The notes: generated by a model from the sequence alone, not told the origin. DNA of 64,000 nt from Chitinophaga pendula (GCF_020386615.1 NZ_CP077769.1:7179501-7243500), one strand, 5' to 3'. Numbered from the stretch's first letter, positions 36,616 to 46,311 are shown. Numbers and translations are program-made.

Positions 36616-37304
36616 GCGAAAACATCAAATTGCTATTGATAGAAGACGAAAGCATACTGGCGGGCGTAGTCCGCGAGACGCTGGAAATGAAAGGGTTTGA
36701 AGTAGCCTATGCCGCCAATGGACAGGAAGGCTGGGATCTGTACCGCTCCTTTAAACCGGATGTTTGTGTCGTTGATATCATGATGCCTAAAAAAGATGGC
36801 CTTACCCTCGTGGAAGAGATACGCGCTATAGATACCACTACCCCACTCATCTTTCTGACGGCCAAAAGCGAGACGAAAGATGTGCTCAAAGGATTCCATG
36901 TAGGGGCCGACGACTATATCAAAAAGCCGTTCAGCATGGAAGAGCTGATCCTTCGTATTCATGCCCTGCTTAAACGCTCCCGTGTAGTCACTCCGCCACC
37001 ACCACCGGCAGACTATCTCTACCTCGGCGCCTATGTATTCGATCACCAGCGCCAGGAGCTGCATCATGGTGGCGAAGTACAACGGCTCTCACAACGGGAA
37101 ACGGAGATACTCAAAATGCTGGCCGACAATGCTAATAACATCACTTCCCGCAAAGAAATGCTGATTACCCTCTGGGGAGATGATAACTTCTTCAACGCCC
37201 GTAATATGGACGTATATATTACCCGTATGCGTAAGTACCTTCGTCATGACGAACGTATCCAGATCGTGAACGTCCGGGGCAGAGGGTATAAGCTGCTGAT
37301 CTGA
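36612..37304 (+). CDS. OmpR/PhoB-family response regulator
   Basis: A 230-residue regulator. The receiver domain has the acidic pair ED at 11-12, phosphorylated D55 in CVVDIMMPKKDG and K in DYIKKPF. A proline-rich linker (VTPPPPPAD) leads to a winged-helix DNA-binding domain (about 140-230, LSQRETEILKMLADNANNITSRKEML, VYITRMRKYLRHDERIQIVNVRGRGYKL). It overlaps the kinase by 4 bases. The probable targets are its own operon and the outer-membrane gene 100 bases downstream. Confidence 0.95.
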   Translation: MSENIKLLLIEDESILAGVVRETLEMKGFEVAYAANGQEGWDLYRSFKPDVCVVDIMMPKKDGLTLVEEIRAIDTTTPLIFLTAKSETKDVLKGFHVGADDYIKKPFSMEELILRIHALLKRSRVVTPPPPPADYLYLGAYVFDHQRQELHHGGEVQRLSQRETEILKMLADNANNITSRKEMLITLWGDDNFFNARNMDVYITRMRKYLRHDERIQIVNVRGRGYKLLI

Positions 37305-37316
37305 CCTCCGCTTTTT

Positions 37317-37353
37317 TTAACATTCATTAAGACTATATACATACTGGTTAACC
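37317..37353. promoter_or_regulatory. Candidate response-regulator binding sites before the outer-membrane gene
   Basis: TTAACATTCATTAA (37317-37330) is, on the opposite strand, TTAATGAATGTTAA. That matches 13 of 14 bases of TTAATGAACGTTAA before the kinase gene (35010-35023). A further GTTAACC lies at 37347-37353. The block is 45 bases upstream of the -7 box of the next gene. Confidence 0.45.
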
Positions 37354-37374
37354 CATTCCCGACATACCCGTTGG

Positions 37375-37382
37375 TAGCTTTG
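37375..37382 (+). promoter_or_regulatory. -7 promoter box of outer-membrane gene
   Basis: TAGCTTTG is a perfect TAnnTTTG box, 21 bases before the ATG at 37404. There is no TTG at the usual -33 distance, which suits an activator-dependent promoter. Confidence 0.5.
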
Positions 37383-37403
37383 CCTTGTCAATTATAACAA
37401 GGT

Positions 37404-40202
37404 ATGTACAAGATATTTAAAACCGTCATTTTACTGTTGCACTTTATAGGGATCTATGCAATAGCATATGCACAACACATGCAAACGGTTGTTGCAGATG
37501 CCGATACGCATCAGCCTTTACCGGGCGCATTCATTAAGCTCAATAAATCCGGAGATACCGCCATTCTAAAAACCGGATATACAAGTCAACGGGGAGAAGT
37601 ATCCTTTGCTAACATGCCCGCAGGCGATTACGCTTTGCAGGTGCAGAGCCTGGGATATCCTCTCCGTTCTTTGGCTTTCAGTATCGGCACCGGCCGCTTT
37701 CCCGCCCTGCCGGATACGATTCGCATGAAGATGGGTGCAGGGGTACAACTAAAGGAGGTGACTGTGAAGGATAATACGCCTCCTGTCAGTATGAAAGGAG
37801 ACACCATTCAGTATAACGCCAGCAAGTTCAAAACGAAAGAGAATGCGGTGGTGGAAGACCTGTTGCGCAAACTGCCTGGTGTAAATGTAGACCGGGATGG
37901 GAGCATCAAAGCACAAGGAGAAACTGTAGAGCGGGTGCTGGTAGACGGGAAGGAATTTTTCGGGAGCGATCCCAGTATTGCCACCCGCAACCTGCCGGCA
38001 GATATGATCGACAAAGTAGAAGTGCTGGATAAAAAAAGCGATCAGGAAGAGTTCACCGGTGTCGCCGATGGTAACAGGGCCAAGACGATCAACCTGGTTA
38101 CCAAAAAGAACCGTAAGAAAGGGTACTTCGGCAATGCCAGCGCCGGTATCGGTACCGATAATCGCTACGAAGGAGGATTCAATGTGAACAGTTTTACCGG
38201 GGATAAACAAATGTCCGCGCTGTTCAAAGCCAACAACGTCAATAAATCTGGTTTCAGTGCCGCAGAACTGCTGAAGAAGATATCCCAGGATCAGAATATG
38301 CTCAATAACCTGCCGCCGGCAGCGCTGTCAGAACTTATGCGTATGAAGGGCGTAAGGATAGAGACCGATCCGGGGGAGATGGCAGAACTGGCCAGACCTT
38401 CCGGCCTGACGGATGTCAAGTACGGTGGCGCCAACTTTAATAACGACTGGAGTGATCGTTTTAAACTACGCAGCAGTTATTTTTTCAATAACTACAATAC
38501 ACGTAATACTTACGATTACAATCGTCAGTACAACTTACCGGATACCGCTTACAACACGCAACAGGCATCGGAAAATACAGACGGTAACCTCAACCAGCGT
38601 ATCAACATCATAACGGATATCAAACTGAGTAATAACACCTCCATTAAACTAACACCCAATCTGAATCTGACGAATTTTAATAACAGTCAGCAACGTAGCT
38701 TCAGTTCCTTTAGCAGCGATAATACCCGGCTATTAAACCAAGGTACTCAGCAGACCAGCACTACCGGCGATAACCTGTTTGCCGATTTTAATATGCAGCT
38801 GAAACAGCGGTTGGGCAAAGCCGGACGTACACTGATGGTCGAAGTGACACCGCAATATTACCGTAATAACAGTCACCTGAACAACCAGTCCGTAAGTGAT
38901 TTTTACAATCTGCCTGGTGGTAAACAAACTACTAATGTAGATCAGCAGACAGCCGACCGTGGCCATGTATCCAGTATTAATACCAATATTTTATATACAG
39001 CGCCTGTCGGCAAACGTTACAGCCTGCAGTTGGGTCAGTCTTTGTACTTCAGCCAGGCAAACTATGATCGTAGTGTATATAACAGGAACACCACCACGGG
39101 GAAATATGATCAGTTGTCCGCACAACTCAGTGATAACTACAATACCGGTAAAGATCAGTATACCAGCAAGCTGTTACTGTCCGGCAGCTACAAGAAATTG
39201 ATATACACGATCGGCGCCGGCTGGCAGCAAAGTATGATACGTGGTACTTCTGATGTGAAAGGCTATCGTATCGATGGGTCTTACCAGGCATTGTTGCCCG
39301 AGGCATTGGCAGAGTGGAAACCCAGCAAGGGAAAGAAGTTGACCTTCCAGTATAAAGTGAATGCTAATGCGCCTTCTGTCAATAACCTGCAGCCACTGGA
39401 AGATAACAGTGATCCCCTGTACGTGCGTAAAGGAAATCCTGCACTCAGCCAGGAGAAAAGCCAGCAGATACGTGTAGGCTATAACATCTTCAAAGAGAAA
39501 GGAAATTCCTTCTATGTAAATGCCAACTGGCAATGGTTTGACAGTAAGATTACGGATAGTACCAGTATAGATCGTAATAGTGGCAGACAGTTTATTATGC
39601 CGGTCAATGTAAGTGGTAACTATACAGGTACTCTGACCGTAGGCAACGGATTTGCTATAGACGATAATGGGTCTTCGCTGACGATAGGACTGAATGCTTC
39701 CTATAGCCGCAATAAGACCTTTGTAAATGGGTTGGCCAATATATACAAGACGGTTACCATCACACCGGATGTCAACTTCAACTATTACTTAGGTAATAAC
39801 CTGAGCCTGAATGCAAGAGGTAATGCCGCCTGGAACAAACGTAAGTTCTCTGTACCTACCAATATGCCTGACAAGAACTGGCTGCTGAACTATGGGCTGG
39901 AAGCGATGGCCACGCTGCCCTGGAAATGCTCCCTGGAAGCCAGCGTAGACGGCTTGAGCACATTGGGCCTGGCGGCAGGATACAACAATACGATCCTGCT
40001 GTTGAATACAGCCTTCACAAAAGAGCTGGGCAAACATTTCTCTTTACGTGCGGAGGCGAGGGACCTGCTCAACCGTAACCAGTCTGTTAACCGTATACTC
40101 GGTACCGGGTATATCGAGGATAAACGTTCCAATGCACTAGGCCGGTATTTTATGCTGAGTGCTATTTACAAATTCAGACATTTTCCAAAAGCTAAAAGTT
40201 GA
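37404..40202 (+). CDS. Outer-membrane beta-barrel protein with CarboxypepD_reg-like domain
   Basis: A 932-residue outer-membrane protein. It has a signal peptide (1-24, ending IAYAQ), a carboxypeptidase-regulatory-like domain (about 25-110, GAFIKLNKSGDTAILKTGYTS), a plug-like region (DLLRKLPGVNVDRDGSIKAQGETVERVLVDGKEFFGSD) and a large barrel in the outer membrane beta-barrel family 3 style. These proteins look like TonB receptors but often lack a usable TonB box, and their cargo is unknown. Placed directly after a two-component pair and before a small secreted protein, it is probably that pair's main target. Confidence 0.88.
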   Translation: MYKIFKTVILLLHFIGIYAIAYAQHMQTVVADADTHQPLPGAFIKLNKSGDTAILKTGYTSQRGEVSFANMPAGDYALQVQSLGYPLRSLAFSIGTGRFPALPDTIRMKMGAGVQLKEVTVKDNTPPVSMKGDTIQYNASKFKTKENAVVEDLLRKLPGVNVDRDGSIKAQGETVERVLVDGKEFFGSDPSIATRNLPADMIDKVEVLDKKSDQEEFTGVADGNRAKTINLVTKKNRKKGYFGNASAGIGTDNRYEGGFNVNSFTGDKQMSALFKANNVNKSGFSAAELLKKISQDQNMLNNLPPAALSELMRMKGVRIETDPGEMAELARPSGLTDVKYGGANFNNDWSDRFKLRSSYFFNNYNTRNTYDYNRQYNLPDTAYNTQQASENTDGNLNQRINIITDIKLSNNTSIKLTPNLNLTNFNNSQQRSFSSFSSDNTRLLNQGTQQTSTTGDNLFADFNMQLKQRLGKAGRTLMVEVTPQYYRNNSHLNNQSVSDFYNLPGGKQTTNVDQQTADRGHVSSINTNILYTAPVGKRYSLQLGQSLYFSQANYDRSVYNRNTTTGKYDQLSAQLSDNYNTGKDQYTSKLLLSGSYKKLIYTIGAGWQQSMIRGTSDVKGYRIDGSYQALLPEALAEWKPSKGKKLTFQYKVNANAPSVNNLQPLEDNSDPLYVRKGNPALSQEKSQQIRVGYNIFKEKGNSFYVNANWQWFDSKITDSTSIDRNSGRQFIMPVNVSGNYTGTLTVGNGFAIDDNGSSLTIGLNASYSRNKTFVNGLANIYKTVTITPDVNFNYYLGNNLSLNARGNAAWNKRKFSVPTNMPDKNWLLNYGLEAMATLPWKCSLEASVDGLSTLGLAAGYNNTILLLNTAFTKELGKHFSLRAEARDLLNRNQSVNRILGTGYIEDKRSNALGRYFMLSAIYKFRHFPKAKS

Positions 40203-40222
40203 ACGCATATAAAACCACACAC

Positions 40223-40891
40223 ATGAAACAGTTGATATTATTACTGGGAATGATGAGCACTGCTTACGCTGTTACTGCGCAAGACAAGACCCAGGGCCGG
40301 ATCGAATATGAGATCGTATTGAACCTGCATGCCAACCTGAAACCCGATCAGCAGCAGTTTAAGGAAATGATACCGGAGACGGCTGTGCAGAAAGAGGTGC
40401 TGTACTTTAATGGTGACAAAAGCCGGCTGGATCGTAAATCTATGGAAGAGATGACCTCTGAAGAGGGTGCAAAGATCAAGATACAGACCGGCGATGAGGA
40501 TGAAATAGCAATATATACAGATGGCGCCACCGATAAGCAATACTCTTTGCAACAAAAAGAAGGAAAAAAAATATTGGTGGACAGAGATAAATCGGATAAG
40601 AAAAAAGGGGACGATAAGGCGGGAGGAAAAGAAGTGAAAGGCAGTAAGACTAAAGTGATACTGGGATATACCTGTTATGATGTAGGCACCAAACGAAAAG
40701 GGGACAATATGACACTGTGGGTAACGGATGAGCTGCCATTCCAGGGAGGACCATTGGGGGCTTATAATGATAAAGCTATCCTGGGAATGGATGCAAAGGG
40801 TATGTCCGTTGTTGCTAAAAAGATAGATTTTGTTCCTGTAGCACGGGAAGAAGTAACGTTACCAGCTGGTGTACCGGTGCAGGGGAAATAA
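40223..40891 (+). CDS. Small exported protein, GLPGLI/DUF4412-like
   Basis: The best start is ATG 40223 (222 residues), which gives a proper signal peptide (MKQLILLLGMMSTAYAVTAQ); an upstream TTG would overlap the barrel gene. The mature part has a lysine- and aspartate-rich middle (DRDKSDKKKGDDKAGGKEVK) and the GYTCYDVGTKRKGDNMTLWVTDELPF region. That region resembles the conserved part of GLPGLI or DUF4412 proteins, which often follow outer-membrane barrel genes of this type. No enzymatic function is known. A terminator follows directly. Confidence 0.65.
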   Translation: MKQLILLLGMMSTAYAVTAQDKTQGRIEYEIVLNLHANLKPDQQQFKEMIPETAVQKEVLYFNGDKSRLDRKSMEEMTSEEGAKIKIQTGDEDEIAIYTDGATDKQYSLQQKEGKKILVDRDKSDKKKGDDKAGGKEVKGSKTKVILGYTCYDVGTKRKGDNMTLWVTDELPFQGGPLGAYNDKAILGMDAKGMSVVAKKIDFVPVAREEVTLPAGVPVQGK

Positions 40892-40910
40892 GCAGGGTGT
40901 TGGAAATAGT

Positions 40911-40943
40911 AAAGGGCCGGTACTTATTGTACCGGCTCTTTTT
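40911..40943. terminator. Bidirectional terminator
   Basis: A 13-bp stem (40911-40923 with 40929-40941, core GGCCGGTAC/GTACCGGCT) with loop TTATT and a T run lies between convergent genes. Confidence 0.88.
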
Positions 40944-40956
40944 AGTCAGTTGTCAA

Positions 40957-41259
40957 TTATTTCAGATGTTCTTCTAGTAGTTGTTCCAGGTGTTGTAGTT
41001 TTTCCTGGAGGAAGGGAGCCATGCCGGCTTGTGCTTTACCGCCGCTTGTCACGGGGTGGGTGGCATACATGATAAGGGCCATGGCGATGTAGTCTTGCAG
41101 GTCCTTACCGGCATACGCGGTTTTGAATTCAATGATCTTTTCATTCACTTCCTTCATAATGCGGCGTACTTCTTCTTCTTCTTCCGGCTTTATTTTGATA
41201 CGGTATGACCGGTCAGCCACTACAATGTTAACAGGAATAAGCGGATCCATAATAATCAC
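40957..41259 (-). CDS. zapA: Cell division protein ZapA
   Basis: A 100-residue ZapA-type protein. The N-terminal half (IPVNIVVADRSYRIKIKPEEEEEVRRIMKEVNEKIIEFK) is the usual strand-helix head, followed by a helix (DLQDYIAMALIMYA) and a C-terminal coiled coil (LQEKLQHLEQLLEEHLK). ZapA bundles FtsZ filaments at the division site. The gene is in line with the coiled-coil gene 24 bases upstream and pheT before that. Confidence 0.88.
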   Translation of the reverse strand: MIIMDPLIPVNIVVADRSYRIKIKPEEEEEVRRIMKEVNEKIIEFKTAYAGKDLQDYIAMALIMYATHPVTSGGKAQAGMAPFLQEKLQHLEQLLEEHLK

Positions 41260-41283
41260 AATTAATCAGTCAGAAAATTCCTT

Positions 41284-41592
41284 TTAAGCGTTCAGCATTG
41301 CCATGCATTTATCGATCTCTTTGATATAGTCGTTGATCTTGCTGCGCATTTCTTTCTTAAACTCTTCATCTTCTGTAGCAGAGGCAGGATGGCCTTGTGC
41401 GGCGCCGGCTATTTTTACCAGCCGTAGTTTGTCTTCCAGTGCTGCAATGGTCACTTGTTGCGACTGTATGTCCTGGTCGCGTGTTTGCAGCTGCTCTTTC
41501 AACAATACGTTCTCTGACTGTATCTGCTGTAGTTTCTTCAGCAACAGTTGTACCTTATCCTCTATGCTTTGTATGTATTGTTCCAGTGCCAT
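41284..41592 (-). CDS. Small coiled-coil protein, ZapB-like
   Basis: A 102-residue protein made almost wholly of heptad repeats (residues 5-60, SIEDKVQLLLKKLQQIQSEN, LKEQLQTRDQDIQSQQ) with a short helical C-terminus (MRSKINDYIKEIDKCMAMLNA). Length and composition recall ZapB, a partner of ZapA, and the gene lies between pheT and zapA. Sequence similarity alone does not prove this. It is probably a division or cytoskeletal adaptor. Confidence 0.7.
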   Translation of the reverse strand: MALEQYIQSIEDKVQLLLKKLQQIQSENVLLKEQLQTRDQDIQSQQVTIAALEDKLRLVKIAGAAQGHPASATEDEEFKKEMRSKINDYIKEIDKCMAMLNA

Positions 41593-41638
41593 TTGCGAAT
41601 AGTTTACGGTCTGCAGGCCGTAGCCTGCAGACGATGAT

Positions 41639-44065
41639 CTATTTTCTTATCTCAGCTTGCAGCTGGCTTTCGAATGCTTTCACGAGCTTCTCCATGACGG
41701 TATCGATCTCCTTATCGGTGAGCGTCTTTTGCGTGTCCTGGAAGGTAAAGCTGACCGCGTAAGACTTCTTGTTATTGCCCAGCTTCTCACTTTCAAAAAC
41801 GTCGAACAGGTTGATTTGTTGCAGCAAAGCTGATTTTACGCCTTTGGCGGCAGCTTCTACTGCGGCAAATTTCACCTGGCGATCCAGTACCAGTGCGAGG
41901 TCGCGACGAACGGACGGGTACTTGGGGATCTCTTTATAGAAGCTGTCTTTCTTCTGCAACAGTCCTAGGAGCACCTGCCAGTTGATATCTGCGTACCATA
42001 CCGGTTGTTTGATGTCGAACTGTTTCAATTTGGTGGCAGCTACTGCACCCAATGTTACTACGGGTTTGTTCTGCACCTTGATCTGCCAACCATGTTGCAG
42101 GTCGCTGCTATCGGCTTCTGCCCATTGCAGTCCTTTCAGTGCGAGTTGTGTCAGTATGTTGATCACGTATCCTTTCAGGAAGTAGAAATCTACGGGGCTG
42201 GATTTATGCAGCCAAGTCTCTGTGGTTTTGTTACCGGTAAGGTACAGACAGAGATGTGGTGTTTCTTCGTAACCGTTGGTGCCTACTGCATAAGTCTTGC
42301 CAAATTCGAAGAACAGCAGGTGTTCATTTCTTCTGTTCAGGTTGTAGGCAATACTTTCCAGGCCGGTTTCCAGCATGGAAGGGCGCATGATATCCAGTTC
42401 TGCGCTGAGGTTGTTCAACATCTTCACGGTATGCTCCAGCACTTCCGGTGTGAAGTATTTGCTGTTGGTGATGGAGTTGTTGAAGATCTCGTTGAAGCCG
42501 TTGGCAGCCAGGTAGTCGGCGATCTTTTCATAGATCTTTTCTCTGTCGGGCTGTTCGGAGATGGTGGGCGCAATGCGCATTTCGCCCGGGAATTCGACGT
42601 TATCATAGCCATCGATACGCATGATCTCTTCCAATACGTCGGCAGGTAATGTGATATCCGGTTTGCTGAACGGAGCGGCTACGGTTAGTCCTTCTGCATT
42701 GCTGTCAAGGATGTCGAAACGCAGGCTGCGCAGTATGCTGAGTATCTTTTCCTGGCCATAGTCTTTACCGCTCAGGCGGGTGAGGTATTGCCAGGTGGTA
42801 GAGATGGTGGCTTTTTGTTTGGGTTGGGGGTAGCTATCGATCCAGTCGGAGGCGATCTGGCCGCCTGCGAGTTCGCAGATCAGGGCGGTGGCGCGCTGCA
42901 ATACGTAGAGGGTACCGGAGATGTCGACCCCTTTTTCGAAGCGGGTGGCTGCATCGGTACGCAAGCCATGACGCATGGAGGTGGCGCGGGTGGTGATAGG
43001 GTCGAACCAGGCGCTTTCCAGAAAGATATCTTTAGTGGCATCTGTTACGCCGGATTGCAGACCGCCGAATACGCCGGCCAGGCACATCGGCTCGCTGTTG
43101 CCATTGCAGATCAGCAGGTCGCGGGCATCCAGTTTACGCTCTTTGCCATCGAGGGTGGTGAAGAGCGTATCCTGGGGCAGGTTTTTAACCAGCACCTGTC
43201 CGCCGGTGACCTGGCGATCGAAGGCGTGCAGTGGCTGACCGGTCTCATGCAGGATGAAGTTGGTGATATCTACGATATTATTGATGGCGCGTACGCCGAT
43301 GCTCTGGAGTTGCTGTTGCAGCCATTCGGGGGAAGGGCCTACGGTGATGCCGGAGATGCTTACGCCGCAATAGCGGGGGCAGGCATCTGTATTTTCGACC
43401 TTGACAGTAACCGGAGCGGGTGTTGCCGCTGGTGTCAGCGCTGGTATTGCCGGGAGCTGTACCTGGTATTGTTGTGTTTGTTCTACGTTGTTGAGGTAGG
43501 CACAGATATCCCTTGCCACGCCGATGTGGCTCATGGCATCCATATGGTTGGGGGTGAGGCCTATTTCGAATATCCAGTCCTGTTGGGGATGGAATACTTC
43601 GCTGGCGGGAGTACCGGGTTGCAGGGCAGGGTCGAGTACTAGAATACCGTCGTGGCTGCTACCCAGTCCGATTTCGTCTTCGGCGCAGATCATGCCATGG
43701 CTTTCTTCGCCACGGATCTTGGCCTTTTTCATCGTAAGGGGTTCACCTTCAGCAGGATAGATGGTGGCACCGATAGGGGCTACTACCACTTTTTGGCCTA
43801 CTGCTACGTTGGGAGCGCCGCATACGATATGCAAGGGCTCGGTGCCGCCGGTATTTACAGTTGTTAGTCTCAGTTTGTCTGCGTTAGGATGTGGTACTAC
43901 CGTCAGTACTTCTCCGATCACCAGGCCCAGGAGGCTACCTTTTACGGCTTCAAACCGTTCCAGGCTTTCCACTTCCAGACCTACGCTGGTGAGGATCACA
44001 GATAATTGTTCAGGGGCCGGTTTTACCGGCAGATAGTCACAGAGCCAGTTGTACGAGATTGTCAT
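41639..44065 (-). CDS. pheT: Phenylalanyl-tRNA synthetase beta subunit
   Basis: An 808-residue beta subunit of normal length. In order it has an N-terminal start (MTISYNWLCDYLPVKPAPEQ), an EMAP-like tRNA-binding domain (about 40-150, VIGEVLTVVPHPNADKLRLTTVNTG), B3/B4 editing domain (QQLQSIGVRAINNIVDITNFILHETGQPLHAFD, about 235-380), B5 (400-480), the catalytic-like core, and the C-terminal ferredoxin-fold anticodon-binding domain (SFYKEIPKYPSVRRDLALVLD). The alpha subunit gene is not nearby. It heads a leftward unit with the coiled-coil gene and zapA. Confidence 0.97.
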   Translation of the reverse strand: MTISYNWLCDYLPVKPAPEQLSVILTSVGLEVESLERFEAVKGSLLGLVIGEVLTVVPHPNADKLRLTTVNTGGTEPLHIVCGAPNVAVGQKVVVAPIGATIYPAEGEPLTMKKAKIRGEESHGMICAEDEIGLGSSHDGILVLDPALQPGTPASEVFHPQQDWIFEIGLTPNHMDAMSHIGVARDICAYLNNVEQTQQYQVQLPAIPALTPAATPAPVTVKVENTDACPRYCGVSISGITVGPSPEWLQQQLQSIGVRAINNIVDITNFILHETGQPLHAFDRQVTGGQVLVKNLPQDTLFTTLDGKERKLDARDLLICNGNSEPMCLAGVFGGLQSGVTDATKDIFLESAWFDPITTRATSMRHGLRTDAATRFEKGVDISGTLYVLQRATALICELAGGQIASDWIDSYPQPKQKATISTTWQYLTRLSGKDYGQEKILSILRSLRFDILDSNAEGLTVAAPFSKPDITLPADVLEEIMRIDGYDNVEFPGEMRIAPTISEQPDREKIYEKIADYLAANGFNEIFNNSITNSKYFTPEVLEHTVKMLNNLSAELDIMRPSMLETGLESIAYNLNRRNEHLLFFEFGKTYAVGTNGYEETPHLCLYLTGNKTTETWLHKSSPVDFYFLKGYVINILTQLALKGLQWAEADSSDLQHGWQIKVQNKPVVTLGAVAATKLKQFDIKQPVWYADINWQVLLGLLQKKDSFYKEIPKYPSVRRDLALVLDRQVKFAAVEAAAKGVKSALLQQINLFDVFESEKLGNNKKSYAVSFTFQDTQKTLTDKEIDTVMEKLVKAFESQLQAEIRK

Positions 44066-44661
44066 TTGCAGCTAGAATTAGTCATTTCCGGCATGGGCCG
44101 GGGGCGTAAAGTTAATATATGATTTAGAGATTTCGGGATTTTGGCCTTGGTTTGCGGGTATTATAAGGTTTAAAAACGGTGGTGTCAAGTGGGGAGGAGG
44201 TATTGAAAATTCCGGAGAACTTTTTGGGATTTTTTACACAAACGGCCTGGAAATCTTTTTGCACAAAGTATGTGAATAATTGTGACCTTTGTTCTTGATT
44301 TCCGAAAGGAGAAGTGAATAACCGATATGTAGTCAGTGTATAACTGTCATTTTGCGTGTTAATAAGGTGTTGAAAAGCATGAATAAAATTAATACTGCTT
44401 TAAACAGGATTAAATGAAAAAATGCCTTTACCTTAGTTTTTACGGCTCCAAAAAGTTTACAATTATTTAAAGTTGTGATAATATTCGGGAATGTAAAAGA
44501 TGGTAAAAGGTTCATATCTGAGGTAGCTCAACTTTAACGGGAACAGCATTAAAGAGCAAGGATTAACCAACCAGTTTTTATCCGACGGGGAGACCCTGTA
44601 ATAGCCGGTACACCATTGACAGTAACTATTTTCAATAACTCATTTAATTTACATACCATAA
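44066..44661. other. Long divergent control region, pheT and dnaB
   Basis: These 596 AT-rich bases hold no coding frame of note. Candidate -7 boxes for dnaB with one mismatch are GACCTTTG (44283-44290) and TACCTTAG (about 44430-44437). Neither has a TTG at the right distance. The fragment GAGGTAGCTCAA at about 44520 recalls a tRNA D-arm, but no cloverleaf can be built. The region is long for its neighbours and could hide a small RNA. Confidence 0.35.
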
Positions 44662-46242
44662 ATGGATCTCAATCTTAAGAAAGACCGAAATATGCGGCGG
44701 AAGCCGTCTGTAGACGTTTCTTCCATGGTATACGGTAAAATACCTCCGCAGGCAAAAGAGCTGGAAGAGGCTGTGTTGGGAGCCATTATGCTGGAAAAAG
44801 GCGCCTTTGATACCGTTATTGAGGTGTTGAAAGCCGAATGTTTCTATGTAGAAGCACATCAGAAGATATTTATCGCTATGACCCGGCTCGCTGCCAAGTC
44901 GATGCCGGTGGATATCCTGACGGTAGTAGAAGAACTGAAATCTGGTGGAGACCTTGAAGCGGTGGGCGGTCCTTTCTTTGTGACCCGGCTGACGAACTCG
45001 GTGGTATCTTCTGCCAACATCGAGGCGCATGCCCGTATCGTATTGCAGAAATTCATACAACGCGAGCTGATCCGTATTTCCGGAGAGATACTGTCTGAAT
45101 CGTATGAGGATACGGCGGATGTGTTCGATCTCCTGGATACGGCTGAGTCTAAATTGTTCGAGATCACCAATAATCACCTGCGTAAGAACTATGATTCCAT
45201 CGACAGGGTGTTGGTGAATACGATGAAGCGGATAGAGGACCTGCGTAATAAAGGCGATGATATCACGGGCGTACCTTCCGGGTTCCCGTCGCTGGACAAG
45301 GTGACCTATGGCTGGCAGCCTACCGACCTTATCATCATTGCGGCGCGTCCTTCTGTGGGTAAGACCGCTTTCGCGCTGAACCTGGCACGTAATGCCGCTT
45401 TGCACCCCCGTTTTGCCAAAGGTGCGGCGGTGTTTTCCTTGGAGATGTCCTCGGGGCAGATCGTACAACGTATCCTGTCTGCCGAGTCAGAAATAAAACT
45501 GGAGAAGATATCCCGTGGTAAGCTGGAGGAGTATGAGATGAAGAAGCTGATGACCCACGGTATTGAACGCCTGGCTAAAGCGCCGATCTTTATCGATGAT
45601 ACGCCGGCCCTCAATATCTTCGAACTCCGTGCCAAATGCCGGAGGCTGGTACACAACCATGGCGTAGGGGTGATCATCATCGACTACCTGCAGCTGATGA
45701 GTGGCGGTGGCGACGGGCGGAATACCAACCGTGAGCAGGAGATCAGTAAGATCTCCCGGGATCTGAAGGGATTGGCGAAGGAGCTGCACGTACCCGTGAT
45801 CGCGTTGTCGCAGCTGAGTCGTGATGTGGAGAAAAGAAAAGACGGCAACAAGATGCCACAGCTGAGTGACCTTCGTGAATCTGGTGCGATCGAGCAGGAT
45901 GCCGACATGGTAATGTTCCTTTACCGCCCTGAATACTACGAGATCACCGCCAATGAAATGGGGGAGTCCAACAAGGGAGAAACCCACGTACGTATTGCGA
46001 AACACCGTAACGGTCAGCTGGATACCATCAAGCTGAGGGCCGTACTGGAGTTCCAGCGTTTTGAAGACGATGGCAGCCTGGAGAACCCGGGCGGCGGTCC
46101 TTCCTTCGGCGGAGACAGTCCATTTGCCGGCATGCGCAATCATGGCGGCGGCGGTCAGGATGAAGCCAAACTGTATATACAGAAAGGCTCCAAGATGAAT
46201 GACATGGACTTTGACGAAGGATTTGAAGATGCACCTTTTTAA
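44662..46242 (+). CDS. dnaB: Replicative DNA helicase
   Basis: A 526-residue hexameric helicase. The N-terminal domain (about 20-130, PPQAKELEEAVLGAIMLEKGAFDTVIEVL) binds primase. The RecA-like domain has Walker A AARPSVGKTAFAL, Walker B VGVIIIDYLQLMSG, and SQLSRDVEKRKDGNKMPQLSDLRESGAIEQDADMVMFLYR. The C-terminal 60 residues are a Gly-rich linker (GGGPSFGGDSPFAGMRNHGGGG) and a short acidic end, an extension common in this phylum. A very strong terminator follows. Confidence 0.97.
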   Translation: MDLNLKKDRNMRRKPSVDVSSMVYGKIPPQAKELEEAVLGAIMLEKGAFDTVIEVLKAECFYVEAHQKIFIAMTRLAAKSMPVDILTVVEELKSGGDLEAVGGPFFVTRLTNSVVSSANIEAHARIVLQKFIQRELIRISGEILSESYEDTADVFDLLDTAESKLFEITNNHLRKNYDSIDRVLVNTMKRIEDLRNKGDDITGVPSGFPSLDKVTYGWQPTDLIIIAARPSVGKTAFALNLARNAALHPRFAKGAAVFSLEMSSGQIVQRILSAESEIKLEKISRGKLEEYEMKKLMTHGIERLAKAPIFIDDTPALNIFELRAKCRRLVHNHGVGVIIIDYLQLMSGGGDGRNTNREQEISKISRDLKGLAKELHVPVIALSQLSRDVEKRKDGNKMPQLSDLRESGAIEQDADMVMFLYRPEYYEITANEMGESNKGETHVRIAKHRNGQLDTIKLRAVLEFQRFEDDGSLENPGGGPSFGGDSPFAGMRNHGGGGQDEAKLYIQKGSKMNDMDFDEGFEDAPF

Positions 46243-46269
46243 CCGGTAAATATAGTTACCAGCTAACAC

Positions 46270-46311
46270 GAAACGGAGAAGGGGCGAGTGCCCCTTCTCC
46301 GTTTCTTTTTT
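46270..46311 (+). terminator. Rho-independent terminator after dnaB
   Basis: A 16-bp perfect stem (46270-46285 with 46290-46305) with loop GAGT is followed by six T. It is the strongest terminator in the window. Confidence 0.95.

Noticed and set aside
44515..44560. tRNA gene suggested by GAGGTAGCTCAA
   Set aside because: No acceptor stem, anticodon arm or T-arm can be drawn around it.
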